Below, piece after piece: positions 35,305 to 46,500 of a stretch of DNA of 64,000 bases (positions are counted from its first letter, which is position 1; each line of letters starts with the position of its first letter). Source of the stretch: Aliishimia sp039978895 (lineage in GTDB: Bacteria > Pseudomonadota > Alphaproteobacteria > Rhodobacterales > Rhodobacteraceae); assembly GCA_039978895.1 (NCBI GenBank), contig JBDWAL010000033.1:197371-261370 (forward strand). Reading direction: 5' to 3'. The notes beneath the pieces were generated by a model that saw only the letters and a list, made by a program, of their open reading frames with translations, searched no databases and had not been told where the DNA came from. A program made the position numbers and the translations under genes.

Positions 35305-35529
35305 ATGGAAACTCCTTTTGAAATTGATGCCGAAGCAGGGCGCACCGTCTATGTGAAATGCGTAGACGTCGCCGATCTGCCCGATGACGTGCGCGAACAA
35401 GCGGGCAGTCACGAGCAGCTTTATTCGGTACACGCGGAAGACGGCGCGCAACTTGCATTGGTGGCCGATCGCAAGCTTGCCTTTGTTCTTGCGCGGCAAA
35501 ACGATTTCCAGCCGGTTGCAGTACACTAA
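35305..35529 (+). CDS. DUF1150 family protein
   Basis: 74 residues, acidic, with VYVKCVDVADLPDDVREQ and LYSVHAEDGAQLALVADR, matching DUF1150, a family regularly found downstream of small heat-shock genes in Alphaproteobacteria. Function unknown, probably stress-linked by context. The ATG at 35305 follows GGAAGGA by seven bases. The next gene starts inside its last codons. Confidence 0.88.
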   Translation: METPFEIDAEAGRTVYVKCVDVADLPDDVREQAGSHEQLYSVHAEDGAQLALVADRKLAFVLARQNDFQPVAVH

Positions 35530-36598
35530 ATTCAGACGGGCGGTTATTTTAGCCGCCCTTTTGCAAGTTGGGATGGCGGCCAGCATGGTCCACGCGCAAG
35601 ACGCAGCTGCGCGATGTGTTGACCAGCAATTTGCCGCCCTCAGCCTGTCGGGGCGCACAGCTGCGGACAAAGCGGCCAGCTATCTAACATCGCATCCATA
35701 CGCAGATTTACCCGCATTTTCAACGCGCACGCATCTTGCGTGGTGTCGCGAACTTGGGCGTGCCGATGAGGACCTGCGGGCTTTTTGGCCCGCTTTGCAA
35801 GGTGACATTATATTGACGACAGGCGCGCAAGCAGACGCGCGCAAAGCGATGTTGGAACGTGCCGCTACATTAATGCGAGATCGGTTTTTGCAAGATTGGG
35901 GCGCGCCCTTGGCGGGGCGATTTGCGATCATCGGTGGGGGGTCCGACGCTGAATTGAACACCTTGCTGCGCGCCGCGCGGGCCCAAATGGGTCAATCCAC
36001 CAACGCCCGGATCAACAGCGCGCGATTTTGTGGGCACAGACATGCGGGGGCCTTTGCGGGGCGCGGATTGATCGGGTTTTGTTGGCCCGTGGAAGGGCAA
36101 CCCGTCACCTTGGGCGGTCTGCTCGCGGTTATGGGGCATGAGATGATGCACCAAGCGCAATACGACCTCGCTCTAGATGTGCCTGCGCGCAAACTTAGCG
36201 ATGGGTCGGATCGATTGCTGGGGCCGGGGTGGCTGGTTGAAGGCAGCGCGGAAGTCATCGAATTAAGCGCCAAGGGGATAGAGCCATCGGTGACAGGCTC
36301 AGCGTTTTTCAACGTGCAAAATGGCGCCCGCCGGAGCCGCATTTTGCTGTCCGATCTCACCCGAAGCGATGCGGTGAAAACATCCGAGCAATACGGTGTG
36401 GCGCGGTTTGCGGCCATGTTATTGGCGCGCAAACACGGCAGAGCGGCGTTGTTCACATATTTTGACGCATTGGGGCGCAGCGCGGATCGGGATGTGGCGT
36501 TTCAAACTGCATTTGGCCAATCCTTTTACGCGTTTGAAGCAGAGTTCGAGGCCGTGCGTCGTGACTTTCGGGCCGCGCAGGCCTATGGGTCACAATAA
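35516..36598 (+). CDS. Exported HExxH (gluzincin-like) protein
   Basis: About 360 residues. A signal peptide (FRRAVILAALLQVGMAASMVHAQ) runs ~6-28, but no ATG precedes it; I place the start at the TTG at 35516, inside the DUF1150 stop region, with low certainty. GLLAVMGHEMMHQAQ gives HExxH at ~211-215, and GWLVEGSAEVIE about 30 residues later offers the third ligand Glu, as in gluzincin metalloproteases. Family not identified; function unknown. Possible translational coupling to DUF1150. Confidence 0.6.
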   Translation: MQYTKFRRAVILAALLQVGMAASMVHAQDAAARCVDQQFAALSLSGRTAADKAASYLTSHPYADLPAFSTRTHLAWCRELGRADEDLRAFWPALQGDIILTTGAQADARKAMLERAATLMRDRFLQDWGAPLAGRFAIIGGGSDAELNTLLRAARAQMGQSTNARINSARFCGHRHAGAFAGRGLIGFCWPVEGQPVTLGGLLAVMGHEMMHQAQYDLALDVPARKLSDGSDRLLGPGWLVEGSAEVIELSAKGIEPSVTGSAFFNVQNGARRSRILLSDLTRSDAVKTSEQYGVARFAAMLLARKHGRAALFTYFDALGRSADRDVAFQTAFGQSFYAFEAEFEAVRRDFRAAQAYGSQ

Positions 36599-36620
36599 GT
36601 GCATCTGATAAGGAAGAACG

Positions 36621-37490
36621 ATGTCTGTGAAGTTTGACTGGGTGGACGCCTTTGCCGCAAAAGCCTTTGGGGGCAACGGCTGCGCTGTGTTGCATGATGC
36701 GGCCCATTTGAGCGATGAAACATGCATGAATATCGTGCGGGAAACCTCGCTTGTGGAATGCACCTTTACCGGGCCATCCGACATCGCAGACATCCGTGTG
36801 CGGTACTTTCTGGCGAGCCGTGAAATCCCGTTCGCAGGACACCCCACAATCGCGACCGTCGCGGCCATGCGTCATCGTGGATTGATCAAAGATGGGCCTT
36901 TGACATTGGAAACCTTGGCAGGCGTCATCCCCGTAACCGTTGCAGGGGATCGGGTGTCGATGGTGCAGATCGCGCCGCAATTTGGCAAACAAGTCCCCGT
37001 CGAGGTGGTGGCCCCAGCCGTGGGATTAACCGCGGATGACATCGTGCACACACCCCAAATCACATCGACCGGATTGCCGTTCTGCATCACCGTTGTGAAA
37101 GATCGCGCCACCCTTGAGAAAGCGGCGCTGAACATGGACGCGCTCAAGACGTATTTCGCCCATATTGACGCGCCCGGAACAGATGTCATGGAGCCGTTTT
37201 TGGTGGCACAAACCGGCGCTACAGCGGCTGGGGACACCTATTCGCGGCTTTTGCTCGCGCCACCAAGCCCGGCGGAGGACCCTTTCACAGGGTCTGCCAC
37301 AGGCGCGATGGCGGCATATTTGTGGGCGCATGGATTGATCGAGTCCCCGCGATTTGTGGCCGAGCAAGGGCATGGGTTGGGGCGCGCTGGGCAAGCGGAT
37401 GTTGAAATTCTTGGGGCGCGCGATGCTATCGATGGCGTGCGTGTCACCGGGCAAGGGTTTGTCCTGATGTCGGGTGAGATGCATCTTTAG
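36621..37490 (+). CDS. PhzF family isomerase
   Basis: 289 residues of the diaminopimelate-epimerase-like PhzF fold. ETSLVECTFTG holds the catalytic-type Glu near residue 46, IPFAGHPTIATV is the first phosphate-loop-like signature, and the C-terminal domain includes EDPFTGSATGAMAAYLW. The family isomerises small cyclic metabolites, most members' substrate being unknown; no phenazine genes are near. A degenerate copy of its last ~100 bases lies at 39695-39780. Confidence 0.88.
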   Translation: MSVKFDWVDAFAAKAFGGNGCAVLHDAAHLSDETCMNIVRETSLVECTFTGPSDIADIRVRYFLASREIPFAGHPTIATVAAMRHRGLIKDGPLTLETLAGVIPVTVAGDRVSMVQIAPQFGKQVPVEVVAPAVGLTADDIVHTPQITSTGLPFCITVVKDRATLEKAALNMDALKTYFAHIDAPGTDVMEPFLVAQTGATAAGDTYSRLLLAPPSPAEDPFTGSATGAMAAYLWAHGLIESPRFVAEQGHGLGRAGQADVEILGARDAIDGVRVTGQGFVLMSGEMHL

Positions 37491-37633
37491 ACCGCGATGC
37501 CGCGTGCCAGTATTGGGCTGATACAGTATCGATTGTTTAATCTAGGAGATGTCTGCATTTCGTGTTGGTTTCTGGCGCACAGAATGTAGGCTGGTATGCG
37601 ACTGCATTGGAGACACTGTAATTGCAAGAAGAC

Positions 37634-38078
37634 GTGAAGGCATATTCTACAGCACTCACTCACGGGCATCCTTGATGCCCACATGGAGAACGCGAAAGAG
37701 ACCCTGACCATAGCATTGGCCAAGCTCCCGCAGGAGACCAAGGAAATACAATTCGGGAACCATCCAAACCAAGAGCCAGACGGTATGTTTTCTGTTGTCT
37801 TACATCTTGATGGCCCGAACGTGTTCGCTCTGAACAAGGCTATCGAAGGTCACAGGGTTTTATTTGATGTACGATTTGTCGATGGAAATATCGAGCCTGA
37901 CGTCCCGATGTTTGACCCTTTCGATCAACCCTTCTCTGTTAGAGATGCAATTGTTGAAACGGCTGCGAGTTGGTTGGGGAAAATCTGGGACACGATCGAC
38001 CGAGAAGCTGATTGCCCACCCGCCCTGATTTTCGGCGAGGACGGATGGGGAGAGGGCATGCCAAAACGGCTACCGTGA
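37634..38078 (+). pseudogene. Small hypothetical gene with a 4-bp duplication frameshift near its start
   Basis: The open frame from the ATG at 37683 encodes 131 residues (MENAKETLTIALAKLP..., ending GEDGWGEGMPKRLP), acidic and probably soluble; I could not assign a family. In another phase a GTG at 37634 reads M-K-A-Y-S-T-A-L-T and stops at TGA soon after. Between them is CTCACTCA at 37655-37662. Removing one CTCA joins the phases into one 147-residue frame, ALTGILDAHMENAKETL, which continues a helix smoothly. So either the gene is frameshifted or it simply starts at 37683. No clear ribosome-binding site precedes 37683. Confidence 0.55.
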
Positions 38079-38167
38079 AGCACGCTTGGTATGAGGATTG
38101 TCCTGCGTCCGGTGACCTGCACTATGCGCGAAGGAGTTCACCAAACGCATCTTCAGGTGGTGTTGAG

Positions 38168-39123
38168 CTACGCGTAAAACACCAATCGACTTATCCGTCG
38201 AGATACTTCTTTGCTGGCCCCTTGAAGGGCCGCAGAAAGTCCTTCAAACGAGAGTGCAAGGGCATTCACATTCTGAATGTGAAAACTTTGACCGATCTTA
38301 CGGGGGCCCGGCTTGGTGCCAAGAAAGAAACGTGAAATTCCGGAGGCTTTGGCGAATTTCGCGTATGCGCCTAATCCATCGGAACACAGTGCCGCTTCTC
38401 GACGAATAATTGGCGATAGACATTGATAGATCGTCCGGTCGCGCCTGTCAGGCAAGCGTTCCGCGTAACTGTTTCCACCCCTATCCATGGCCGTCAAAAC
38501 CGGCAGTCGCCATTTACTGAGACCACGCTTCATCAGCGCTCCGGTCAGTTTGTATTCTTACCAGCGGAGGCGTGGCGGCTTAGGGTGGTTCATCGGGGCG
38601 CGTTGATGGCGAACCCACTCCCGGCTGACCTTGCGGCTTTCTCGCACAAAGGTCTCATCCACCTCGACAATACCGGAAAGCGGTTCGATGGATTGAGATA
38701 AAGACCGAAGAATGATCCCCCACCAGCGCCAAACTGTGTCTTTGTTGATGCCCAGTTGGACGGCCGATTGGCGGACCGAGCCAGGAACCGGCGACAACGA
38801 CATATCCTGAAGCACACGTTAGAACAGATTGAGCCGCTGTAGGTGAGCGATTGCGTTGCCCATCCTGCCGTTGAAGGTCCCGCCACATTGGCGGCAGCGG
38901 TAGCGTTGTGTCCCTGAATGTGTGGTCCCCCATTTCTGTTTTTTAACGGCGTTGCAGTGAGGATAGGAAGCTTCTTTGGCCCTCTGGTTGATGCCGTCAG
39001 AGAAGCACTCTGCGCTCTCATGTCCTGAGCTGTGCGTATCAGTGCATCAACCTGCTCGCTTGTGAGACCATACAGACATTGCTTTAGTCTATTGCGCAGG
39101 CATGCCAAACAGAGACCACTCAA
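38168..39123 (-). pseudogene. Decayed IS1595/ISXO2-type transposase
   Basis: Pieces in transcription order: an N-terminal helical segment (EQVDALIRTAQDM), a zinc ribbon around 38950-38830 (HSGTQRYRCRQCGGTF), an in-frame TAA at 38819-38821, then QLGINKDTVWRWWGII and the catalytic-domain start IVEVDETFVRESRK, a frameshift near 38550, and VLTAMDRGGNSYAER, CSDGLGAYAKFAKASGI and HIQNVNALALSFEGL, corresponding to the ISXO2-like DDE domain. One in-frame stop and at least two frame changes make it non-functional. Terminal inverted repeats are not evident. Confidence 0.75.
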
Positions 39124-39439
39124 TGGTTATGAGATTGCGACCCGAAATCGGCCTAAGGACCTGTTGCGGTAAGTTTCGTTGGCGCGACGCCCCCCGGCAC
39201 CGGCGCTACAGTGTCCGATGCAACGGGGACACGGGTTTGAACCGATGCCGCCATATTCCTAAGACGTTAGCCCGCTGTGGTTGGAAAGTTTCGGGCTGCG
39301 GGATGATCTTGTGTCGGGAAAGGCCATTCATTTTGCGCCACGGGGCCTCTCGCGGTGGTGCAATGGGAGAAGCGATCAACGCGGCCTTGTCGGTACGTGA
39401 TATTAATGCTTTTGGGGGAGGGGATTGCACTGATATTCC
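39124..39439. other. 316-base region between the transposase remnant and the small membrane protein
   Basis: Reading frames on both strands are open over parts of it but show no family pattern or ribosome-binding site. Probably degraded accessory DNA. Confidence 0.35.
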
Positions 39440-39673
39440 TTAACCTCGTAAGAATTTCCAAGCCGCAAACCCAAGCAGAGCGACGCCAAGCAGCCCAACC
39501 GGCACAGCAGTGCGTAAATCGGTTATCAAGCAACATTCGTAATAGGTTGCCAAAAAACTGTCATCCCACCTGTCGAATCCGCTATGGGCGAACAGGATAC
39601 CTTTGCCAATCTGGATAAGCATCCAAGCCGCAAAGATCAGAATTATGCCAGTTATGAGGGCCATCCATTTCAT
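39440..39673 (-). CDS. Small two-helix membrane protein, hypothetical
   Basis: 77 residues from the ATG at 39673 (starting MKWMALITGIILIFAAW). Two hydrophobic segments at ~4-25 and ~57-75 flank a polar loop with Cys-Cys. Not recognised. The start is uncertain: in-frame ATGs at 39685 and 39709 exist, and none has a good ribosome-binding site. It lies in the scarred interval between the phzF 3' end and its degenerate copy, so it may be of foreign origin. Confidence 0.45.
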   Translation of the reverse strand: MKWMALITGIILIFAAWMLIQIGKGILFAHSGFDRWDDSFLATYYECCLITDLRTAVPVGLLGVALLGFAAWKFLRG

Positions 39674-39694
39674 AAATGACCACATCACAGAGTG

Positions 39695-39780
39695 GCGCGC
39701 GCTGGGCAAGGGGACGTTGAAAGTATTGGGGCGCGCGCGTCAATAACTTGTTTTGATGTCAGGGGTGATGCGTCTTTGAG
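39695..39780 (+). repeat. Degenerate duplicate of the phzF 3' end
   Basis: The stretch GCGCGCTGGGCAAG...ACGTTGAAA...TTGGGGCGCGCG, then TTTTGATGTCAGG...GATGCGTCTTTGA, aligns with phzF 37382-37490 in the same orientation, with about 27 bases missing in the middle. Its translation AGQGDVESIGAR corresponds to AGQADVEILGAR of the intact protein. Confidence 0.75.
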
Positions 39781-39924
39781 GTGAAACACCAGATGGTTTT
39801 CGCCAGATGTGGTGCATGCGGTGTGTCGCCTGAATTGCGGTTTAACAAATGCGATATGCAAGACGTATCCAAAGCGAGCCGAGAGTGCGATCAGAGCTAG
39901 GCTGAGCTTGGTGGGACGAACCCG

Positions 39925-40311
39925 TCATGGGTCATAGTGGGATATTTCAACGAGATTTTGATCCGGGTCGCGAATGTAGAGGGAGTTTATCGGTCCAGTC
40001 GCGCCCGTGCGCGGCACTGGGCCTTCTTCGATCAAAACACCTGAGTTTTCCAGATGTGCTGCGACCTCGGACATCGGTGTTTGCGTGATCAAGCAGAAAT
40101 CGGCGGCCCCCGCGGTTGGGCGGGCGGCTTTGGGTTCAAATTCTTTGCCCAACTGATGTAAATTGAATTTCTGGGCCCCAAAAGACAGTGCTTTGCGGCC
40201 CGCCCCAAATGTCGTGACCTCGAAGCCAAGTATGTCGCCGTAGAATGCACATGTGCGATCAATGTCGGCAACGGTCAGGACGAGATGGTCAAGGCGATCA
40301 ATCGAGATCAT
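39925..40311 (-). CDS. VOC-family (glyoxalase/bleomycin-resistance fold) protein
   Basis: 128 residues, one vicinal-oxygen-chelate domain with RLDHLVLTVADIDRTCAFY and the second beta-alpha-beta repeat ending IRDPDQNLVEISHY. His in LDHLV, Glu in LVEIS and a mid-domain His (FNLHQLG) are plausible metal ligands. The substrate is unknown; similar proteins are often labelled glyoxalase or virulence protein. ATG at 40311 chosen over an upstream in-frame codon. Confidence 0.85.
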   Translation of the reverse strand: MISIDRLDHLVLTVADIDRTCAFYGDILGFEVTTFGAGRKALSFGAQKFNLHQLGKEFEPKAARPTAGAADFCLITQTPMSEVAAHLENSGVLIEEGPVPRTGATGPINSLYIRDPDQNLVEISHYDP

Positions 40312-40540
40312 GTGGGTACGCCCCCCGGTCAAAGCTGCGCTTGCACTTTACCGGTAGCTTACCTGCCACAGGGTCACAATGGGCTCAGAGCGGGTATTGA
40401 GTAGACCGGTTTGAGCCGACATGTGGATTCTCGTTTCGATAAAGCAGTCGAAGGACCTGCGCTGCTTCAAGGCAAGCGTTTTGAGAGCCGGGAAACTGGC
40501 CTGTTTTCAATCGACAAGCTCAGGGTCCTTTGGTCGAGCC

Positions 40541-43500
40541 TCAAAAGAAGAAATCGCCAGCATTTAGATCCGCCAAAGTGAAATCATTGATCCGCAGCAA
40601 GCCTGCGAAATCGAAGTTGATTTCCACATCCGCACCAACTTGGCTTGCATCCGCAATCACATCCGCTGCATCGGAATAGCCACTTTCAGACATATCTATT
40701 TTGTCGATATTGTTCTCAAAGTCACGGATGATATCGAAGCCACCGCCACCATTTGCTGCCGACTTGAACACAAATACATCGCGCAGCCCATCGCCATTTC
40801 CGTGACCGCCGCCGCCAAACAAGGTGTCATTGCCAGCGCCGCCCCAAACAGTGTCCTTGCCATTGCCACCCACAATCCGGTCCCGCCCGGCGCCCCCTTC
40901 TATGGTGTCAGCAGAACCATCTGCGCGAATATCGTCATCGCCATTCCCACCTTTAATCGCATCCGCACCAAAGAAGCCGAAAATATCGTCATCATCATTG
41001 CCGCCATCAATCACGTCGACACCAAGACCACCTTCGATATGGTCGTTGCCCGCATCGCCATCTAGGGCATCCGCGCCGCCAAGACCAAGCAACACATCGT
41101 CGCCAAATCCACCATTGAGAACGTCGTTTCCACCAGTGCCGTTTAGGGTGTCGTCGCCATCTCGGCCAAACAACGTATCATTGCCGCCATTTCCGATAAG
41201 CACATCATCGCCGTTCCCCCCATCTAAGGTGTTGTCAGCGCCATCCCCCACCAATCGGTCATCAAAATCCGTGCCAACCACGTTTTCGACACTCACAAAC
41301 GTATCAATCCCCTGACCAGAGCCCACATCCGCAGGCGCCTTATTCAGAAAAACCACCACCCGACTATCAAGGTTAGAATAATCCGCTGTATCAAATCCGG
41401 CGCCGCCATCCAATTGGTCGTCCCCCGCGCCGCCAATCAACACATCATCGCCGTCTTCGCCAAACAGAGCATCATCGCCCGCGCCACCAATCAAGCTATC
41501 ATCGCCATCAGCCCCATAAAGCTGGTCAGCACCACTTCCGCCAAACAACATATCCTCATCAGCGGTGCCATAAAGGACATCATCCCCGTCCCCGCCACCA
41601 ATCGAGATCGTAACAAGTGCCGTCTCACTTTGGCTCAGCCCGTCTGAGACAACATAGGTGATGCTATCCTCGCCCAGAAAGCCCAAATTGGGCGTATACG
41701 AGATCGTATCATCCGCATTCAAAACCGCCACACCATGCAGCGCTGGGCCAACAGTTTCGATCACCAGAACGTCGTTATCGGGGTCTGTGTCATTGGCCAA
41801 AACATCTAAGACAACCGGCATATCCCGCACCGTTTCCACATAATCATCCTGCGCGACCGGAGCGTCATTTACCGAAGACACATTTATCGTCACCAGTGAC
41901 GTTGCGCTAACACCATGCGTGTCTATGACCTCATAGACGAAGCTGTCAGAGCCAAAAGCATGCAGATCAGGTGTGTAAGTGAACGCCCCAGTGCCATCCG
42001 CAAGGAGGGTGCCCTTGGACGGTCCTGTGACGATTTTTGTGAACTCAGGAACGCCATCTTCCACATCTGTGTCGTTTATCAGCAAGTCCTGCGCTGTAAA
42101 GTGCAACACCGTGTCTTCGGCCATGTCGAACACATCGCTTTTGGCGTCAGGCGCGACATTTTCATAGAACACAAAATTCGCAGCACTCAGATCGGCCTGC
42201 GTTAAGCCGCCATCCAATGTGATCGTTTGAAAGTCAGTGTCGTTGAGTGTGACGCGCAAAAATGCAGTGCCGTTGAGGTTAAGGCTGGTGAAGCCAAGCT
42301 CTTCAAAGCGGGTGGCACCCTGCACCGCACGAATGTCGATCACGTCATGGTCCGGTGAGAAGTCACGGATCAAATCCTTGACGATGCCAATGCCAAGAAC
42401 CCCGCCGCTGACAAAATTGTCCCATTTGTGAACCACGAACGTATCATCGCCAAGACTGCCATCCCACAGCAGCGGGTCAATATTGAAGTGGTCGCCCCAG
42501 ACCTCGTTGAGGCCATGTTCGAGGTGAATTTCATCATTCCCAACACCCGCCAGCGAGGTCGAATTGGGATCATCGCCAATCAAAATATCGCGCCCCTCGC
42601 CACCATGCAGAACGTCATCCCCCTTGTTGCCAAGCAAGATGTCATTGCCAATGCCGCCAAACAGCAAATCGTCGGAACCAGATCCGTAAAGCGTGTCATC
42701 CCCGGCTTCCCCATAAAGCGTATCATTACCGCCCGAGAAAAAGCCGGAACTTGTGTATCCGTTTAATGTGTCGTTTCCGTCGCCACCGAAAATTTCATCA
42801 TCGCCAAGATTACCAAAAATCTGATCATCGCCGCCAAGTGCGAAGACACGTTGTGGGGTGGTGTCTTGGACCGGATTTCCGACGCTATCTTGTGGATGGT
42901 AGAAATAATCATCCCCCTCGGTCAGGCGTTGCTCAAAAACGTTCAGCTCAACGGAGGCCAAGTTGATCGCTTGCGCGAAGGAGAAATTGCTATTCGTCAA
43001 CGATGCGGGTGCAATGCCCTCTAAGATCACGAGCTGCCCGTCTGGCAATAGGATCTCGGTGTTGCCTGCGTTCAGACCAAGGATCAGATCGGAGATATCG
43101 GCCACAGTTTCAAATCCGCTCAACAGGATGAGGTCACTGGTTAAGTCGAAATCGGTGACCGTTAGCTGTCCGACATCGCCGTGGCGTATCACGAAACGAT
43201 CCAAACCTGTTCCGCCGGTTGCCGTGTCACTTCCAGACGCCGCAATCAGCCAGTCATTGCCTTGTCCCCCGGATATGTTGTCAGCCCCACGGCCGCCAAA
43301 GAGTAGATTATTCGCGGCGTTGCCAATCAGAGTGTCGTCCCCGTCACCACTTAGGGCGCGTTCGATAGTGGAGCCCGCGGCAATTGTCAGTGTTTGCCCG
43401 GCGATCGATGAGTTTGACGTGGCGTTCAGATCAATCAGCGACCCACTTTTGACGGCTGCAGCGTTTATCGCATCATCGCCGCCGTTGGTGTCGTGCAAGG

Positions 43501-46500
43501 TGAACCTGCCTATATCGGTCTGATCTGCAAAGGCGTCCGTGTAGACATACGTGTCGTCCAGTTCCGCGAGGTTCCCAGAAAGCTCCAATGACCAATTGTG
43601 GATTGTCCCTGTTTCACCTGTAACCAAATCGCGGACCAGCAGGGTCCAATCCCCGTAGGCCGGCTCCCCCCACGCACTGACATTTCCGAACGAAAACTCC
43701 AGCGATTCTGGGCCATGTCCTAAATCGGTGGTGCTATCTGGATCGACACCCAGCCGGGTTAACAGCTTGCCGACCGTTCCATTGGGGGACAGCAATTCAA
43801 TCTCAAGATCGCCAACGCGTTGATGCGTGAAATCAACCTTGATCGTGGCATGTTCGACAGTAAGCGCTGGATTGCCCAACCCAATCGTGATGACGTCGCT
43901 CAGGTTCGAGCCATCATCCGGGATTGCCGCGTTATTCAAAGTGCCATCAACGAAGAAGTTGATTTCGGTGTCATAGGTCTGCGTTTTGACCCAAGTTTCT
44001 GCCAGTCGCGACGCTGCCAGTGCATCGACATTGCCAAAACCATAATCGTGGCTGAAATGCAGCCCGCCGCCGTTCCAATCTTGGGCGCCGTTGGTCTGCC
44101 AGTCTGTGTTTTCATCGTCGACGATCTTGGCGGAATAGGCCAAAATCTCCATCACGTCGCGGTATCCTAGACGCGGGTTCGCCTCTAGCAGCAGGGCAGC
44201 AACACCCGAGACGATCGGTGTCGCAAAAGATGTGCCTTCGGCGGTGTCAAACGTATCGCCAAACGTAGAGCCGTTGGAGTTTTCAAGCAGCACAGAGGTC
44301 GAAGTAATGTTGGAACCGGGGGCCGAGATCAGGATGTTGGCACCGGGATTGCTGAAGGGATCTTGCTGGATTTCTAACGACGATAGATCCGCATTTTTGT
44401 TAATCGCCGCAACGGAGATCGTGTATTTGTTATTGTAAAGGGAATCCGCGTTCGCGTTTCCGCCATCTTGACGTTCATTTCCCGCAGCAAAGACAATAAC
44501 GGTCCCCAACCCATCCCGACCAAAAGCGGCGGCTTGCTCAAAGGCATTGTCATCACCCAGCGTGGCGGCAAAAGCCTCTGTGAAGCCCCAACTGTTGTTC
44601 GCCACATCGAAATTTTGGAAGTTCAGCAAGGTTGAAAAGTCTGGGTTCGGATCGCCAAGCGCGTAAGCTGACAGGGTGGCGTCATAAGCAACCCCGACAC
44701 TGCCTTGCGTATTTCGCGCGGCGGCAATGACGCCAGACACCAACGTCGCGTGGCCATCAACGCTGTCGGGATCACCCGCATCAAGGGTTTCCTGCGATAA
44801 GTTATCAACCAAATCTGGATGATCGAGGTCCGCAATGCCGATCTCAAACACACCAACAGTGACGCCCTGACCGGAATAATCCGTCCAAACCGGAAGAATG
44901 TTTGCTTCGCTCAAGTACCATTGGTCATAAAACAACGAGTCCTCGGGGTGATCGTCGAAAGCAAGGTTGACGCTTCCTTTGACTTCCGAACTTTCGCCCG
45001 TGGCCTTCAAAACGGCCAAAGCGCCGGGATTGTTGTCGCTGTCCATGATTGTGTAGCGAAACGAAAAGACACCATCATAAGATGCGTTCGGTGTGAAGAC
45101 GACATCGCCTTGGGCATTCAGGATCACGCTTCCCCCCAGCGCGTCGGACACACCCGTCAAGCTGAGGCTATCCCCCTGATAATCAATATCATTGGCAAGG
45201 ATATCTGAGGCCAGAATGACGTAAGGCCCAGTCCCGCTTACATTGACAACATCATTTGCTGTGAACGGATTTTGGAGGTCAAGCTGGACCTCTTTGATGT
45301 TCTGGAAATTCAACGCTTCGATGTCGGTCAGTATGTCGACACCATCGCGCCCCTCAACGCGGTCCGCGACACGAACAGAACCGTTTGCGAGCCGTTCAAC
45401 GTCGTACTCGTCTAATTTGCCGGAAAACTCTGCTACATCGTAATCCGCGCCGCCAAAAAGGCTATCGTTGCCCTGATCACCGCGCAGCAGGTCTTCGCCC
45501 TCATCGCCATAAATCGCATCATCATCCAAGCCCCCCGCGAGGTAATCCTCTCCGAGGTCACCAATCAGTAAATCCGCGCCGCGGTGCCCCCGGATGACAT
45601 CATCACCGCGTCCGCCATCTAATGTATCGTTGCCATCCTCGCCTGAAAGCGCGTCATCGGCCGAGCCACCGATTATAACGTCATCCCCCAATCCGCCACG
45701 CACAAACACATTGGTATTTGCGCCACCGAATATGACATCATCACCAGTGCCGCCCAATGCCACCTCTGCGTTGATGTCGTTCAAATTGAGCACAACGCCG
45801 CGGGTATCAACGATCTGCACAATGTCGAGGTCCATGCCATCAGCATCCTCGCCCGCATCGATATTGGCCAAACTGTCATCCGCATCGATCACAATCAGAT
45901 CATTGCCCTCACCAGCTTGAATAATATCAGCACCTTGTGCGCCAATAAGCCAATTATCCCCGGAATCCCCCAACAGGATGTCATCGCCAACATTCCCAAC
46001 AACGCCTTGTGCATCATTGGTTATATCTGCGTCGCCATTCAGCAGTGATAGATCGACGGCCATGCCAAGGATGTCTTCAATTTGGATAATCGAGGTTTGG
46101 CCGTCTTCGGTGACAATTTGCAGCCCTTGTGCGACGTCGTTCCATTCATAACCAAGCGGATTGGTGGCGAAATCCACGGCGGCCACATCATGGCTGGCGC
46201 CATTTATCGTCATGGTCGAACGGCTCAAGATGGGGTTGCCTTCGATCTCTTCCCGGCTAACGATTTCGCGGTTTAGATCAATAGACGTGATGCCCAATTC
46301 AACCAACGTCTTTAGTTCGCCTATATCGGTGACAGCATCTGCGTTGGCATCCTGCCACACGCGCAGCACTGTGAAAGCGGCATCTGCATTATCAAACACG
46401 CCATCTGCATTTGTGTCGAGCGTGGCCAGCGCTTCCAATCCGTCAGAATAAAGCGCCCCTTGTCCGGGAGCGGCAAGATAATATTCTGAAATAGTCTCAG

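Noticed and set aside
39102..39443. 113-codon plus-strand frame
   Set aside because: Overlaps the transposase remnant and shows no family features or start signals.
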